Notes: generated by a model from the letters alone, not told the origin. A DNA stretch of 51,471 nucleotides from Rhodospirillales bacterium (GCA_028288725.1 JAQGIC010000092.1:1-51471); one strand, 5' to 3'; shown: positions 1 to 9,247, counted from the stretch's first letter. A program made the numbers and translations.

Positions 1-2
1 GG

Positions 3-281
3 CTGCATTATGCCGAAACCCTGCGGCACTGGCGCCAGCGCTTCGTCGCCCACTGGGATCAGGTGAAGGCGCTCTATGACGAACGGTTCTGCCGCATGTG
101 GGAATTCTATCTCGCGGCGTCGGAAGCGGGCTTCAGGGTTCAGGACCTGATGGTGTTCCAGATCCAGCTGTCCAAGCGCGTCGATGCCGTGCCGATGACC
201 CGGGACTACATGACCGAATGGAAGGCGGCGCACCCGCTCGTCCCGGCCATGCCGATCCGGAAGGTAGGTTTCGGGGATTGA
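3..281 (+). CDS. Cyclopropane-fatty-acyl-phospholipid synthase-like methyltransferase, C-terminal part
   Basis: Only the last 92 codons are inside the window; the reading frame is open from base 3 to the TGA at 279-281 and the start lies upstream. The visible residues include LHYAETLRHWRQRF, YDERFCRMWEFYLAASE and a TRDYM tail. This is the characteristic C-terminal end of SAM-dependent cyclopropane fatty acid synthases, which add a methylene group across the double bond of unsaturated phospholipid acyl chains. The catalytic and SAM-binding parts are not visible, so a related fatty-acid methyltransferase cannot be excluded. It is separated from dnaB by about 100 bases. Confidence 0.85.
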   Translation: MHYAETLRHWRQRFVAHWDQVKALYDERFCRMWEFYLAASEAGFRVQDLMVFQIQLSKRVDAVPMTRDYMTEWKAAHPLVPAMPIRKVGFGD

Positions 282-378
282 CCTGTAAAAATTGCAGAGG
301 TTGATCCCCGTTATCCACAGGCCTGTGGATCGAATCACCATGTCACCCCGGCCCGGTCGGCAGTAGGTTGGTTCCGAC

Positions 379-1908
379 ATGGATCCCGCCCGCTCGATCG
401 CGCCGGCCGTCCCGGCTCCACCGGAGACGCCCGCATACCGCACGCCGCCGCAGAACCTCGAAGCCGAACAGGCGCTTCTGGGCGCGCTGCTGGTCAATAA
501 CGCGACCTATCACCGGGTGTCCGAGTTCCTGCGGCCGGATTACTTCTTCGAGCCGGTGCATCAGCGCATCTACGAAGCGGCCGAAAAGCTGATCGAACGC
601 GGTCAGATCGCGAGCCCGGTCACCTTGAAGCCGTTCTTCGAGCAGGACGGCGCACTCGCCGACATCGGCGGGGCGCGCTATCTGGCGCAGCTCGCCGCCT
701 CCGTCGTCACCATCATCAATGCCGCCGACTACGGCCGGCAGATCTACGATCTGCATCTGCGGCGACAGCTGATCGAGATCGGCGGGGAAGTGGTCAACGA
801 GGCGTTCGAGCAGGACCTCGACCTCGATGCCAAGAAGCAGATCGAGATGGCCGAGAAGAAGCTGTTCGATCTGGCGACCGAGGGGGCAGCCGAAGGCGGC
901 TTCCAACCGTTCAAACAAGCCCTGCTGAACGCGACCGAAATCGCCGAGGCGGCCTACAAGCGCGGCGGCAAGACCTCGGGCGTGTCGTCCGGCTTCCGCG
1001 ATCTGGACAAAAAGCTGGGCGGCCTGCATCCCTCCGATCTGCTGATCCTGGCCGGGCGCCCGTCGATGGGCAAGACCACGCTCGCGACCAACATCGCCTT
1101 CAACGTCGCCCGCGCCTTCCGCCAGGGCCGCAGCGTCACCGGCGAGGCGATCGCCGAGGATGGCGGCGTCGTCGCGTTCTACTCGCTGGAAATGTCGGCC
1201 GAACAGCTGGCGACCCGCATTCTGTCCGAAGCCTCGGGCGTGTCGGGCGACAAGATCCGCCGCGGCGAGGTCGCCCGCGACGAGTTCGATCGCTTCGTGC
1301 AGGCCTCGCTCGAACTGCAGAGCATCCCGCTGTTCATCGACGACACGCCGGCGCTGTCGATCGCGGCCGTGCGCACCCGCGCCCGCCGGCTGAAGCGCCA
1401 GCAGGGCCTCGACCTGATCATCGTCGATTACCTGCAGCTCTTGACCGGCACGCCGTCGCGTGGCGCCGAGGTCAATCGCGTGCAGGAAGTCTCGGAGATC
1501 ACCCGCGGCCTGAAGGCGCTGGCCAAGGAGTTGAGCGTGCCGGTGATCGCGCTGTCCCAGCTCAGCCGCGCGGTCGAACAGCGCGAGGACAAGCGGCCGC
1601 AGCTCGCCGACCTGCGCGAGTCGGGCTCGATCGAGCAGGACGCCGACTGCGTGATGTTCGTCTATCGCGAGGAATACTACCTGGGCCGTGCCGAGCCGAC
1701 GCGCCGGCCGGAGGAGAGCGAAGACAAGTATCTTCAGCGCCATGCCGAATGGTGGGACCGGATGGGCAAGGCCGGCGGCAAGGCCGAAGTCATCATCGGC
1801 AAGCAGCGTCACGGGCCCATCGGGACGATTACCTTGAGTTTCGACGGGGCGACGACCAAATTCACCGACTATGTCGGCACCGATCATCTCCCCGAAATCA
1901 ACGAATAA
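379..1908 (+). CDS. dnaB: Replicative DNA helicase DnaB
   Basis: A 509-residue hexameric helicase that unwinds DNA at the replication fork. The N-terminal DnaB domain begins around residue 23 (PPQNLEAEQALLGALL). The RecA-like C-terminal domain carries Walker A GRPSMGKTT (residues 226-234), Walker B with LDLIIVDYLQLL, and the DnaB hallmark QLADLRESGSIEQDAD. Length is normal for the family with a slightly long N-terminus. The ATG at 379 was chosen because it gives the usual short Pro-rich leader; another frame also opens nearby but encodes nothing recognisable. The last 38 bases overlap the start of alr, which suggests co-transcription. Confidence 0.97.
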   Translation: MDPARSIAPAVPAPPETPAYRTPPQNLEAEQALLGALLVNNATYHRVSEFLRPDYFFEPVHQRIYEAAEKLIERGQIASPVTLKPFFEQDGALADIGGARYLAQLAASVVTIINAADYGRQIYDLHLRRQLIEIGGEVVNEAFEQDLDLDAKKQIEMAEKKLFDLATEGAAEGGFQPFKQALLNATEIAEAAYKRGGKTSGVSSGFRDLDKKLGGLHPSDLLILAGRPSMGKTTLATNIAFNVARAFRQGRSVTGEAIAEDGGVVAFYSLEMSAEQLATRILSEASGVSGDKIRRGEVARDEFDRFVQASLELQSIPLFIDDTPALSIAAVRTRARRLKRQQGLDLIIVDYLQLLTGTPSRGAEVNRVQEVSEITRGLKALAKELSVPVIALSQLSRAVEQREDKRPQLADLRESGSIEQDADCVMFVYREEYYLGRAEPTRRPEESEDKYLQRHAEWWDRMGKAGGKAEVIIGKQRHGPIGTITLSFDGATTKFTDYVGTDHLPEINE

Positions 1909-3103
1909 TCCCGGCGCACTAGCCGCCGGGAGTCCCGGCGCGCTGGCCGCCGGGAGCCCGGACGCGCTGGCGGGCTGGACGCCGCCGACCGTCGAGGCTC
2001 CCGCCGGCGTCACCGGGTTGATCACGGTCGACCTGCAGGCGATCGTCGAAAATTGGCGCCAGCTGGCCTTCCGCGTCGGTCCGAACTGCCTGACCGGCGC
2101 CGCGGTGAAGGCCGACGCCTATGGCCTGGGCGTCATCCCGGTGGCGAGCGCGCTGGCCGCCGCCGGCTGTCGCTGGTTCTTCGTCGCCACGCCGGACGAA
2201 GGCGTCGTGCTAGCCCAGAATCTGGCGAAATCGGCGCCGGACGCCCGCGTTGCTGTCTTGTCGGGCCCGATCCCGGGCACCGCGCGCGAACTGGCAGCCT
2301 ATGCCAACCTGGTGCCGGTGCTGAACGATCTGGGGCAGATTTCCGCCTGGCAGACCGCGGCACCCGGCCGGGCCGCGATCCTGCAGCTCGACACCGGCAT
2401 GGCGCGCCTGGGCCTGCCGCCCGAGGAGATCGATCGCCTGGCCGCCGATCCGTCCCTGCTGGATGGCATGCCGGTCGCCGCCATCATCAGCCACCTCGCC
2501 TGCGCCGACGAGCCGGACCATCCCCTGAACGCGATCCAGCTCGCGAGCTTTACCGCTGCGGCCGCCCGCCTGCCGCCGGCACCGCGCAGTCTGTCGGCAT
2601 CGAGCGGCATCTTTCTGGGTCCGGGCTATCATTTCGACCTGGTTCGCCCGGGTGCCGCGCTGTTTGGCCTAAACCCGACACCGACGCAGGTCAGCCCAAT
2701 GCGCCAAGTAGTTGGCATTAAAGCAAAAATCCTGCAAGTTCGCGAGATTGACGCTGGCCGGACCGTTGGCTATGGTGCGACCTACGCCGCTGACCGCCCC
2801 CGGCGGGTCGCGACGTTGGGCGTCGGTTATGCCGACGGCGTTCTGCGCGCGGGCAGCAATGCGGCGCGTGTCTTCCTAGGTCCGGTGGCAATTCCCGTCA
2901 TCGGTCGCATCTCGATGGATCTCGTCACAGTGGATGTCAGCGCCGTGCCGCCGCAATGGGTGCTTCCCGGCGGCTTTGTCGATGTGCTGGGGCCGCAATA
3001 CGGCGCCGACGATCTCGCGCGCGATTGCGGCACGATCGGCTACGAGGTGCTGACGCGCCTCTCCCGCCGTCTGCTGCGTCTTTATGGACCGGTTGCCGCC
3101 TAG
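1871..3103 (+). CDS. alr: Alanine racemase
   Basis: A PLP-dependent enzyme that interconverts L- and D-alanine for peptidoglycan. The PLP-binding lysine lies in AVKADAYGLG (Lys80). The barrel and C-terminal domain contain the GVGYADG segment with the catalytic tyrosine, and the family's RISMDL motif. The protein starts with about 48 residues before the conserved ITVDL strand. Part of that leader is a GALAAGSP tandem repeat, and its first codons overlap dnaB out of frame. A start nearer position 2020 is possible, but no better ribosome-binding site was seen. The stop abuts the mlaE start (TAGATG). Length is 410 residues, slightly long because of the leader. Confidence 0.93.
   Translation: MSAPIISPKSTNNPGALAAGSPGALAAGSPDALAGWTPPTVEAPAGVTGLITVDLQAIVENWRQLAFRVGPNCLTGAAVKADAYGLGVIPVASALAAAGCRWFFVATPDEGVVLAQNLAKSAPDARVAVLSGPIPGTARELAAYANLVPVLNDLGQISAWQTAAPGRAAILQLDTGMARLGLPPEEIDRLAADPSLLDGMPVAAIISHLACADEPDHPLNAIQLASFTAAAARLPPAPRSLSASSGIFLGPGYHFDLVRPGAALFGLNPTPTQVSPMRQVVGIKAKILQVREIDAGRTVGYGATYAADRPRRVATLGVGYADGVLRAGSNAARVFLGPVAIPVIGRISMDLVTVDVSAVPPQWVLPGGFVDVLGPQYGADDLARDCGTIGYEVLTRLSRRLLRLYGPVAA
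1910..1975 (+). repeat. 24-bp tandem repeat inside the alr leader
   Basis: Two 24-bp units (1910-1933 and 1934-1957) differ at three positions. A partial third unit follows to 1975. They encode the peptide GALAAGSP twice and then DALAG. The repeat lies just after the dnaB stop, in the variable N-terminal extension of Alr, and looks like replication-slippage expansion in a segment that is not structurally constrained. Confidence 0.8.
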
Positions 3104-3877
3104 ATGAATGATTTCCTCGCGACCATCGGCCGCTCCGCGCTCGGGTTCTTCGCCAGCGTCGGCCGCCTCTTCCTGTTCGCCGGCGTCTCGATCAGTCACA
3201 TCGTCCGCCCGCCGTTCTATCTGAAGCTGGTGCTGCGCCAGATGATGCTGATCGGCTATAATTCGCTGCCGGTGGTGGGCCTGACCTCGCTGTTCACCGG
3301 CATGGTGCTGGCGCTGCAGAGCCATACCGGCTTCGCCGGTTTCGGCGGCGATACCGCCGTGGCCATGCTGGTCGTTCTGTCGGTCACCCGCGAACTGGGT
3401 CCGGTCATCGCCGGCCTGATGGTCGCCGGCCGCGTCGGCGCTGCGATCGCCGCCGAACTCGGCACCATGAGCGTCACCGACCAGATCGCGGCCCTGTCGA
3501 CCCTCTCGACCAATCCCTACAAATACCTGGTCGTGCCGCGCATCCTGGCCGGCGTCATCACCATGCCGCTGCTGGTGATCGTGGCCGACATCATCGGCAT
3601 CATGGGCGGCTACATCGTGGCGGTCTATCTGCTCGACGCCAACCCGTCGAGCTATCTGCACCTGACCTGGGTGGCGCTCAAGACGCCGGACGTGATGTCG
3701 GGCCTGTACAAGGCCGCCGCGTTCGGCTTCGTCGTCACGCTGATGGGCTGCTACCACGGCTATCATTCGCGCGGCGGGGCCCAGGGCGTGGGCTCGGCCA
3801 CGACGAACGCGGTCGTTTCCGGCTCGATCCTGATCCTGCTCATGGATTACCTCCTGACGTCGGTGTTCTTCTCATGA
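3104..3877 (+). CDS. mlaE: MlaE-family ABC transporter permease
   Basis: A 257-residue integral membrane protein with five or so hydrophobic segments and the MlaE/YrbE core: an FTGMVLALQ motif, RELGPVIAGLMVAGRVGAAIAAELGTM and VTDQIAAL. The family forms the inner-membrane permease of the Mla pathway, which moves phospholipids between the two membranes of Gram-negative bacteria. It begins directly after the alr stop and overlaps the next ATPase gene by 4 bp (ATGA). MlaD, MlaC and MlaB partners are not adjacent and must be elsewhere if they exist. Confidence 0.92.
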   Translation: MNDFLATIGRSALGFFASVGRLFLFAGVSISHIVRPPFYLKLVLRQMMLIGYNSLPVVGLTSLFTGMVLALQSHTGFAGFGGDTAVAMLVVLSVTRELGPVIAGLMVAGRVGAAIAAELGTMSVTDQIAALSTLSTNPYKYLVVPRILAGVITMPLLVIVADIIGIMGGYIVAVYLLDANPSSYLHLTWVALKTPDVMSGLYKAAAFGFVVTLMGCYHGYHSRGGAQGVGSATTNAVVSGSILILLMDYLLTSVFFS

Positions 3878-4644
3878 CCGCCAAGATCGTCATCAAGGAT
3901 CTGCACAAGGCCTTCGGCCCGAAAAAGGTGCTGCAGGGCGTCGACCTGGAGATCGCCCAGGGCGAGAGCGTCGTCGTCATCGGCGGCTCCGGCAGCGGCA
4001 AGTCGGTGTTGCTGAAATGCATCCTGGGCCTGCTGCGCCCGGATAGCGGCGAGATCTTCGTCGACGGGCAGCCGACCGTCCATATGGGCAGCTCCGATCG
4101 GGCCCGGATGCTGGCGAAGTTCGGCATGCTGTTCCAGGGTGCGGCTCTGTTCGACTCCCTGCCGGTCTGGCAGAACGTGTCGTTCGGCCTGATCCAGGGC
4201 CAGGGCATGAAGCTGTCCGAAGCCAAGAAGCTGGCGATCGACACGCTCGCCAAGGTCGGGCTCGGCGCCGATGTCGCCGACCTGACCCCGGCGGAGCTCT
4301 CCGGCGGCATGCAGAAGCGCGTGGGCCTGGCCCGCGCCATCGCGTCCAAGCCGGAAATCATCTTCTTCGACGAGCCGACGACCGGCCTCGACCCGATCAT
4401 GAGCGATGTGATCAACCAGCTGATCGCCGAGCGCGTGCGCGATCTGGGGGCCACCGCGCTGTCGATCACCCATGACATGGCGAGCGCGCGCAAGATCGCC
4501 GACCGGATCGTCATGCTCTATCGGGGCAAGATCATCTGGCAGGGCAAGACGGCCGAGATCGACCATTCCGGCAATGCCTACGTCGATCAATTCATCAACG
4601 GACGCGCCGAAGGGCCGATCCAGATGGAAGTGCGGGCGTCCTGA
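3874..4644 (+). CDS. mlaF: MlaF-family ABC transporter ATP-binding protein
   Basis: A 256-residue ABC ATPase. Walker A is GGSGSGKSVLLKC, the signature is LSGGMQKRVGLARA, and Walker B is EIIFFDEPTTGLDP; an ITHD switch histidine follows. The GGMQKR signature is typical of MlaF/Ttg2A lipid-transport ATPases. It starts inside the mlaE stop (ATGA), so the two are probably translated together as one transporter. The C-terminus (about 15 residues after INGRAEGPI) is short. Confidence 0.93.
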   Translation: MTAKIVIKDLHKAFGPKKVLQGVDLEIAQGESVVVIGGSGSGKSVLLKCILGLLRPDSGEIFVDGQPTVHMGSSDRARMLAKFGMLFQGAALFDSLPVWQNVSFGLIQGQGMKLSEAKKLAIDTLAKVGLGADVADLTPAELSGGMQKRVGLARAIASKPEIIFFDEPTTGLDPIMSDVINQLIAERVRDLGATALSITHDMASARKIADRIVMLYRGKIIWQGKTAEIDHSGNAYVDQFINGRAEGPIQMEVRAS

Positions 4645-4671
4645 TGCGCCCAGCCGGGAACCGCTAGTCCC

Positions 4672-6075
4672 ATGGCGCGCCCCCGCAGCCGGTTCGTCTG
4701 TCAGGAATGCGGGGCCGTCCACACCAAATGGAGCGGTCGCTGCGATGCCTGCGGCGGCTGGAACTGCCTGATCGAGGAAGCCGAGCCGGAAGGTCCGCCC
4801 AAGGGCCTGGGCGCCGCCGGCGTCGCCAAGGGCAAGCGGATCAATTTCGTCGGTCTCGAAGGCAGCGCCGAGGCGGCGCCGCGCCGGCTGACCGGCATCG
4901 CCGAATTCGACCGGGTCTGCGGCGGCGGCCTGGTGCCGGGCTCGGCTCTTCTTGTCGGCGGCGATCCGGGTATCGGCAAATCGACCCTGCTGCTGCAGGT
5001 CGTGGCCTCGCTCGCGATCGGCAAGGCCAAGTGCATCTATATCTCGGGTGAAGAATCGATCGACCAGATCCGCCTGCGCGCGACCCGGCTGGGTGTCACC
5101 GGCGCCCCGGTCGAACTGGCGGCCGCCACCAGCATCCGCGACATCGCCGCCTCGCTGGACCATGCCCAGGCGGCCGACATCGTCGTGATCGATTCGATCC
5201 AGACCATGTATCTCGACACGCTCGACAGTTCGCCCGGCACGGTCAGCCAGGTGCGCGCCGCGGCGCAAGAGCTGATCCGACTGGCCAAGCGCGTGGGCTT
5301 CACCCTGATCCTGGTCGGGCACGTGACCAAGGACGGCGCCATCGCCGGCCCGCGCGTGCTGGAACATATGGTCGATGCCGTGCTGTATTTCGAAGGCGAG
5401 CGCGGCCATCAGTTCCGCATCCTCCGCGCGGTCAAGAACCGGTTCGGACCGACCGACGAGATCGGCGTGTTCGAGATGACCGATGCGGGCTTAAGCGAAG
5501 TCGCCAATCCGTCGGCCCTGTTCCTGGCCGACCGCCATGGTGCGGTCAGCGGTGCCGCCGTGTTCGCCGGCATGGAGGGCACCCGCCCCGTGCTGGTCGA
5601 GATCCAGGCACTGGTCGCCCCCTCGCCGCCCGGCACGCCCCGGCGCGCCGTGGTCGGCTGGGACTCCGCGCGGCTTGCAATGGTGATGGCCGTTCTGGAC
5701 GCACGTTGCGGCCTTGCAATCGGGTCGAACGACGTATACCTGAACGTCGCCGGCGGCTTGAGGATTTCCGAACCTGCGGCGGATCTGGCGGTGGCGGCGG
5801 CGCTGGTTTCGGCGCTGACCGGGCAGCCGGTTCCGGCCGACATGGTCGTGTTCGGCGAGATCGGTCTGTCGGGCGAGATCAGGCCGGTCAGCCAGTCGGA
5901 CGCGCGGCTGAAGGAAGCAGGCAAGCTCGGCTTCGAACGCGCGCTCGGACCGCCGCGACGGGGACGGCAGAAGCCGGTATCTGCCGGCATCGTGCAGAAC
6001 GAGATCGGACATTTGCAGGAGCTCGTCGAGATGTTCGACACCGAGGGCACCAACACCGCATCGACGAGGGCCTGA
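4672..6075 (+). CDS. radA: DNA repair protein RadA
   Basis: A 467-residue RecA-like branch-migration ATPase for homologous recombination. An N-terminal C4 zinc finger uses Cys10, Cys13, Cys24 and Cys27. Walker A GDPGIGKST is at about 97-105, followed by the RadA-specific KNRFGPTDEIGVFEM segment. A C-terminal Lon-protease-like domain (VYLNVAGGLRISEPAADLAVAAAL) completes the family layout. It follows mlaF by 27 bases and precedes cvpA by 8 bases. Confidence 0.97.
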   Translation: MARPRSRFVCQECGAVHTKWSGRCDACGGWNCLIEEAEPEGPPKGLGAAGVAKGKRINFVGLEGSAEAAPRRLTGIAEFDRVCGGGLVPGSALLVGGDPGIGKSTLLLQVVASLAIGKAKCIYISGEESIDQIRLRATRLGVTGAPVELAAATSIRDIAASLDHAQAADIVVIDSIQTMYLDTLDSSPGTVSQVRAAAQELIRLAKRVGFTLILVGHVTKDGAIAGPRVLEHMVDAVLYFEGERGHQFRILRAVKNRFGPTDEIGVFEMTDAGLSEVANPSALFLADRHGAVSGAAVFAGMEGTRPVLVEIQALVAPSPPGTPRRAVVGWDSARLAMVMAVLDARCGLAIGSNDVYLNVAGGLRISEPAADLAVAAALVSALTGQPVPADMVVFGEIGLSGEIRPVSQSDARLKEAGKLGFERALGPPRRGRQKPVSAGIVQNEIGHLQELVEMFDTEGTNTASTRA

Positions 6076-6083
6076 ATTCCGTC

Positions 6084-6755
6084 ATGAATGCGCTCGACAT
6101 CATCGTCGTTGCCGTAGTGGCCGTGTCCGGCCTGCTCGCCTTCGTCCGCGGTTTCGCCCGCGAATTGCTCTCGATCGCCGCCTGGATCGGCGCGGCGGTG
6201 GTGACCTATTATTTCTTCGAGCCGTCGCGCGTAATCGCCCGCAGCTTCATGCGGCCCTGGCTGGCCGACGTGGTGGCGCCCGCCGCCCTGTTCGTGATCT
6301 GCCTGATCATTTTCTCGATCATCACCGGCGTCTTGTCGAACCAGGTGCGCCAGTCGAGCCTGGGCGCGGTCGACCGCGCGCTCGGCATGGTGTTCGGCGT
6401 GGCGCGCGGCGCGCTGGTGGTCTGTGCCGCCTATATGGTCATGACCCAGTTCCTGAAGCCCGAAGATCGGCCGAACTGGGTCGTGCAGGCCCATACCCGC
6501 AACCTGCTCGAAGCCGGCGCCCAGCAGCTGCGCGACCTCATCCCGCACAGCACGCTGGAGCGCGGGACCCAGGCCGCGACCGAGGCGGCGCAGAAGGTCA
6601 ACGAGGGCAATCAGCTGAAGCAGAGCATCGACAAGCTCGGCGCGGCGCTGACGCCCAACAACCCGCCGGCCGCCCCCAAGGGACCGTCCCCGCAGGACGA
6701 AACCGATCTCACGCATCTCGTCGACAAAGCCCAGCAGACCGGATCAAAGCCATGA
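6084..6755 (+). CDS. cvpA: CvpA family membrane protein
   Basis: A 223-residue protein. Four hydrophobic helices occupy roughly the first 130 residues (NALDIIVVAVVAVSGLLAFVRG onward), then a hydrophilic tail rich in Gln, Pro and Lys. CvpA was first linked to colicin V production and recurs next to purF in proteobacteria, as here, where the purF start overlaps its stop by 4 bp. The ATG at 6084 is chosen because an open frame further upstream runs through radA and has no family residues. The molecular role is poorly defined; membrane homeostasis is a common suggestion. Confidence 0.9.
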   Translation: MNALDIIVVAVVAVSGLLAFVRGFARELLSIAAWIGAAVVTYYFFEPSRVIARSFMRPWLADVVAPAALFVICLIIFSIITGVLSNQVRQSSLGAVDRALGMVFGVARGALVVCAAYMVMTQFLKPEDRPNWVVQAHTRNLLEAGAQQLRDLIPHSTLERGTQAATEAAQKVNEGNQLKQSIDKLGAALTPNNPPAAPKGPSPQDETDLTHLVDKAQQTGSKP

Positions 6756-8209
6756 CCTTCACGACTGTTCCGTTCGACGACGATCATTTCCACGAAGAGT
6801 GCGGCGTGTTCGGCGTGTTCGGACATCCGGAGGCGGCGGCGCTGACCGCGCTGGGCCTGCACGCGCTGCAGCATCGCGGCCAGGAAGCAGCCGGCATCGT
6901 CAGCTACGACGGCGCCCAGTTCCATGCCCACCGAGGGCTCGGTCAGGTCGGCGAAAATTTCAGCTCGCCGGCCGTGATGGAACGCCTGCCCGGCAATGCC
7001 GCGATCGGCCATAACCGGTATGCCACGACCGGCGAGGTCGCGATCCGCAACATCCAGCCGCTGTTCGGCGATTTCGAGTTCGGCGGCCTCGCCATCTGCC
7101 ACAACGGCAACCTGACCAATTCCTACCAGCTCCGGAACCAGCTGGTCCGGCGCGGCAGCCTGTTTCAATCGACCAGCGATACCGAGGTGATCATCCACCT
7201 GATCGCCACCAGCCTGCGCCGGTCCGTGCTGGAGCGGATGGTCGATGCCCTGCGCCAGGTCGAGGGCGCCTATTCGCTCGTCGCCATGTCCAAGGAGGGC
7301 ATGATCGGCGTGCGCGATCCGCTGGGCGTGCGCCCGCTGGTGCTGGGCAAGCTCGGCGAATCCTATGTGCTGGCATCGGAGACCGTGGCGCTCGACATCA
7401 TCGGCGCCGATTTCGTGCGCGACATCGAGCCGGGCGAGATCGTCATCGTCAACGAGGACGGGTTGCAGAGCCATCGCCCGTTCGGCAACCGGCCGAGCCG
7501 GTTCTGCGTGTTCGAATATATCTATTTCGCCCGCCCCGACAGCATCGTCGAGGGCGCCGGCGTCTATGAGGTTCGCAAGAAGATCGGCATGGAGCTGGCG
7601 CGCGAGACGCCGGTCGATGCCGACACGATCATCCCGGTCCCGGATTCGGGCGTGCCGGCGGCGCTGGGCTATTCGCTGGAAAGCGGCATCCCGTTCGAAC
7701 TCGGCATCATCCGCAATCACTATGTCGGCCGCACCTTCATCGAACCGACCGACCAGATCCGCCATCTGGGCGTCAAGCTGAAGCACAACGCCAATCGCCG
7801 CCATATCGAGGGCAAGCGCGTGGTGCTGGTCGACGATTCGATCGTGCGCGGCACGACCTCGCTCAAGATCGTCGAGATGGTCCGCCAGGCCGGCGCCAAG
7901 GAGGTCCATATGCGGATCTCCAGCCCGCCGACCAACAATGCCTGCTTCTACGGCATCGCCACGCCGGAGCGGGAAAAGTTGCTGGCATCGCGCTTCGATA
8001 CCGCGGGCATGGCCAAATTCATCGGCGCGGACAGCCTGGCCTTCGTCTCGATCGACGGGCTCTATCGCGCGCTGGGCGACATCAAGCGCGACCCGAAGGC
8101 GCCGCGCTATTGCGACGCCTGCTTCACCGGCGACTATCCGATCCCGCTGTCGGATTTCGAGCAGGGCAACCTCGCGACCAATCTTTCCCTGATGAACGAG
8201 ATCGCCTGA
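6752..8209 (+). CDS. purF: Amidophosphoribosyltransferase
   Basis: A 485-residue enzyme for the first committed step of purine synthesis: PRPP plus glutamine gives phosphoribosylamine. The N-terminal nucleophile Cys17 lies in ECGVFG after a propeptide that should be removed. The glutaminase domain continues with LQHRGQEAAGI and GHNRYATTG, and the PRPP loop is VVLVDDSIVRGTTS. The pattern CDACFTGDYP near the end could ligate a metal cluster, as in some PurF proteins. The start overlaps the cvpA stop (ATGA). Confidence 0.97.
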   Translation: MTFTTVPFDDDHFHEECGVFGVFGHPEAAALTALGLHALQHRGQEAAGIVSYDGAQFHAHRGLGQVGENFSSPAVMERLPGNAAIGHNRYATTGEVAIRNIQPLFGDFEFGGLAICHNGNLTNSYQLRNQLVRRGSLFQSTSDTEVIIHLIATSLRRSVLERMVDALRQVEGAYSLVAMSKEGMIGVRDPLGVRPLVLGKLGESYVLASETVALDIIGADFVRDIEPGEIVIVNEDGLQSHRPFGNRPSRFCVFEYIYFARPDSIVEGAGVYEVRKKIGMELARETPVDADTIIPVPDSGVPAALGYSLESGIPFELGIIRNHYVGRTFIEPTDQIRHLGVKLKHNANRRHIEGKRVVLVDDSIVRGTTSLKIVEMVRQAGAKEVHMRISSPPTNNACFYGIATPEREKLLASRFDTAGMAKFIGADSLAFVSIDGLYRALGDIKRDPKAPRYCDACFTGDYPIPLSDFEQGNLATNLSLMNEIA

Positions 8210-8211
8210 GC

Positions 8212-8892
8212 ATGAGCGCCGAGACCGGACGGCTTGCGGGCCGGATCGCCCTGATTACGGGGGCTTCCCGCGGTATCGGCGCGGCCGTCGCCCGGCGCTT
8301 CGCCGCCGAGGGCGCCCATGTCGTGCTGGTCGCCCGCACGGTCGGCGCGCTGGAAGAGATCGACGACCAGATCCAGGCCGCGGGCGGCAGCGCCACGCTG
8401 GTGCCGCTCGATCTGCAGGAATTCGACAAGATCGACCAGATGGGTGCGGCGCTCTACGAGCGCTTCGGCCGGCTCGACATCCTCATCGGCAATGCCGGCC
8501 ATATCGGCTCGCTGGGTCCGATGAGCCACCAGGACCCGAAGGTGTTCAAGCGGGTGATGGAGACGAACGTGATCGCGAATTACCGGCTGATCCGCTCGAT
8601 GGAGCCGCTGTTGAAGCTGGCGCCGTCCGGACGCGCCTTGTTCACCGCCTGCGCCGCCGGGCACGAGCCGACCGCCTATTGGAGCGCCTATGCCGTCTCC
8701 AAGGCGGCCCTCGAAATGATGGCGCGCACCTGGGCCGCCGAACTGACCAAGACCAATGTCAAGGTCGCGCTCGTCGATCCGGGCCCGGTCGCGACCCAAC
8801 TGCGCCGCACCGCCTTTCCGGGCGAGGATCAGTCGCTGATGCCGCAGCCGGACGATGTCGCCGGCCTGTTCCTGGAGCAGGTGCTGGCTTAG
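8212..8892 (+). CDS. Short-chain dehydrogenase/reductase
   Basis: A 226-residue classical SDR with the cofactor motif TGASRGIGAAVARRF, the NAG motif (IGNAGHIG) and the active-site pair in YWSAYAVSKAAL. An ARTVGAL segment after the second strand suggests NADP(H) preference, as an inference. It starts 3 bp after the purF stop, an arrangement seen in several alphaproteobacteria. The substrate cannot be read from sequence. It ends the rightward run of genes; the next gene is convergent. Confidence 0.9.
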   Translation: MSAETGRLAGRIALITGASRGIGAAVARRFAAEGAHVVLVARTVGALEEIDDQIQAAGGSATLVPLDLQEFDKIDQMGAALYERFGRLDILIGNAGHIGSLGPMSHQDPKVFKRVMETNVIANYRLIRSMEPLLKLAPSGRALFTACAAGHEPTAYWSAYAVSKAALEMMARTWAAELTKTNVKVALVDPGPVATQLRRTAFPGEDQSLMPQPDDVAGLFLEQVLA

Positions 8893-8898
8893 CTGTTT

Positions 8899-9247
8899 CC
8901 GTCATTCCCGCGCAGGCGCCAGGCTATGTACATATCTGTTTTCGTCTTTTGGAATCAGTAGGTTACCCTAACACTCCGTCATGCCCGGGCTTGACCCGGG
9001 CATCCACGCCCCTCCGCCGGAGCCCTGTTTGGCCGTGAAATCGGCTTGCCCGACCACGTGGATGGCCGGGTCAAGCCCGGCCATGACGCTGTAAAAGACT
9101 AACCATCTGAAATGAAACATAAAGATATGGACATAGCCTAGCGTGCAGGCGGCAATCCAACCGCTTACGCGCGGCAGCGCGGAAACAGAAACCTATGTCG
9201 CCGCGGACGCGGCTCTCGCTGGATTCTCGCCTGCGCGGGAATGACGG
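8899..9247. repeat. Nested inverted-repeat element between convergent genes
   Basis: Three pairs of arms are nested. The outer pair is 8899-8918 with 9228-9247, a perfect 20-bp match containing GTCATTCCCGCGCAGGCG. The middle pair is imperfect: GGCTATGTaCATATCT near 8922 matches inverted GATATGGACATAGCC near 9125-9140. The inner pair is 8978-9008 with 9057-9088, about 31 bp, built on TCATGCCCGGGCTTGACC. No open frame with family features lies inside. The element fills the gap between two convergent genes. The inner and outer arms resemble dispersed palindromes common in proteobacteria, and it may also act as a bidirectional terminator. Confidence 0.8.

Noticed and set aside
343-2025. 560-codon open frame on the minus strand
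   Set aside because: It is antisense to dnaB and has the Ala/Arg/Gly/Asp-rich composition expected of a GC-rich shadow frame; dnaB is unmistakable.
3847-5409. 520-codon open frame on the minus strand
   Set aside because: It lies antisense to mlaF and radA and has no domain residues.
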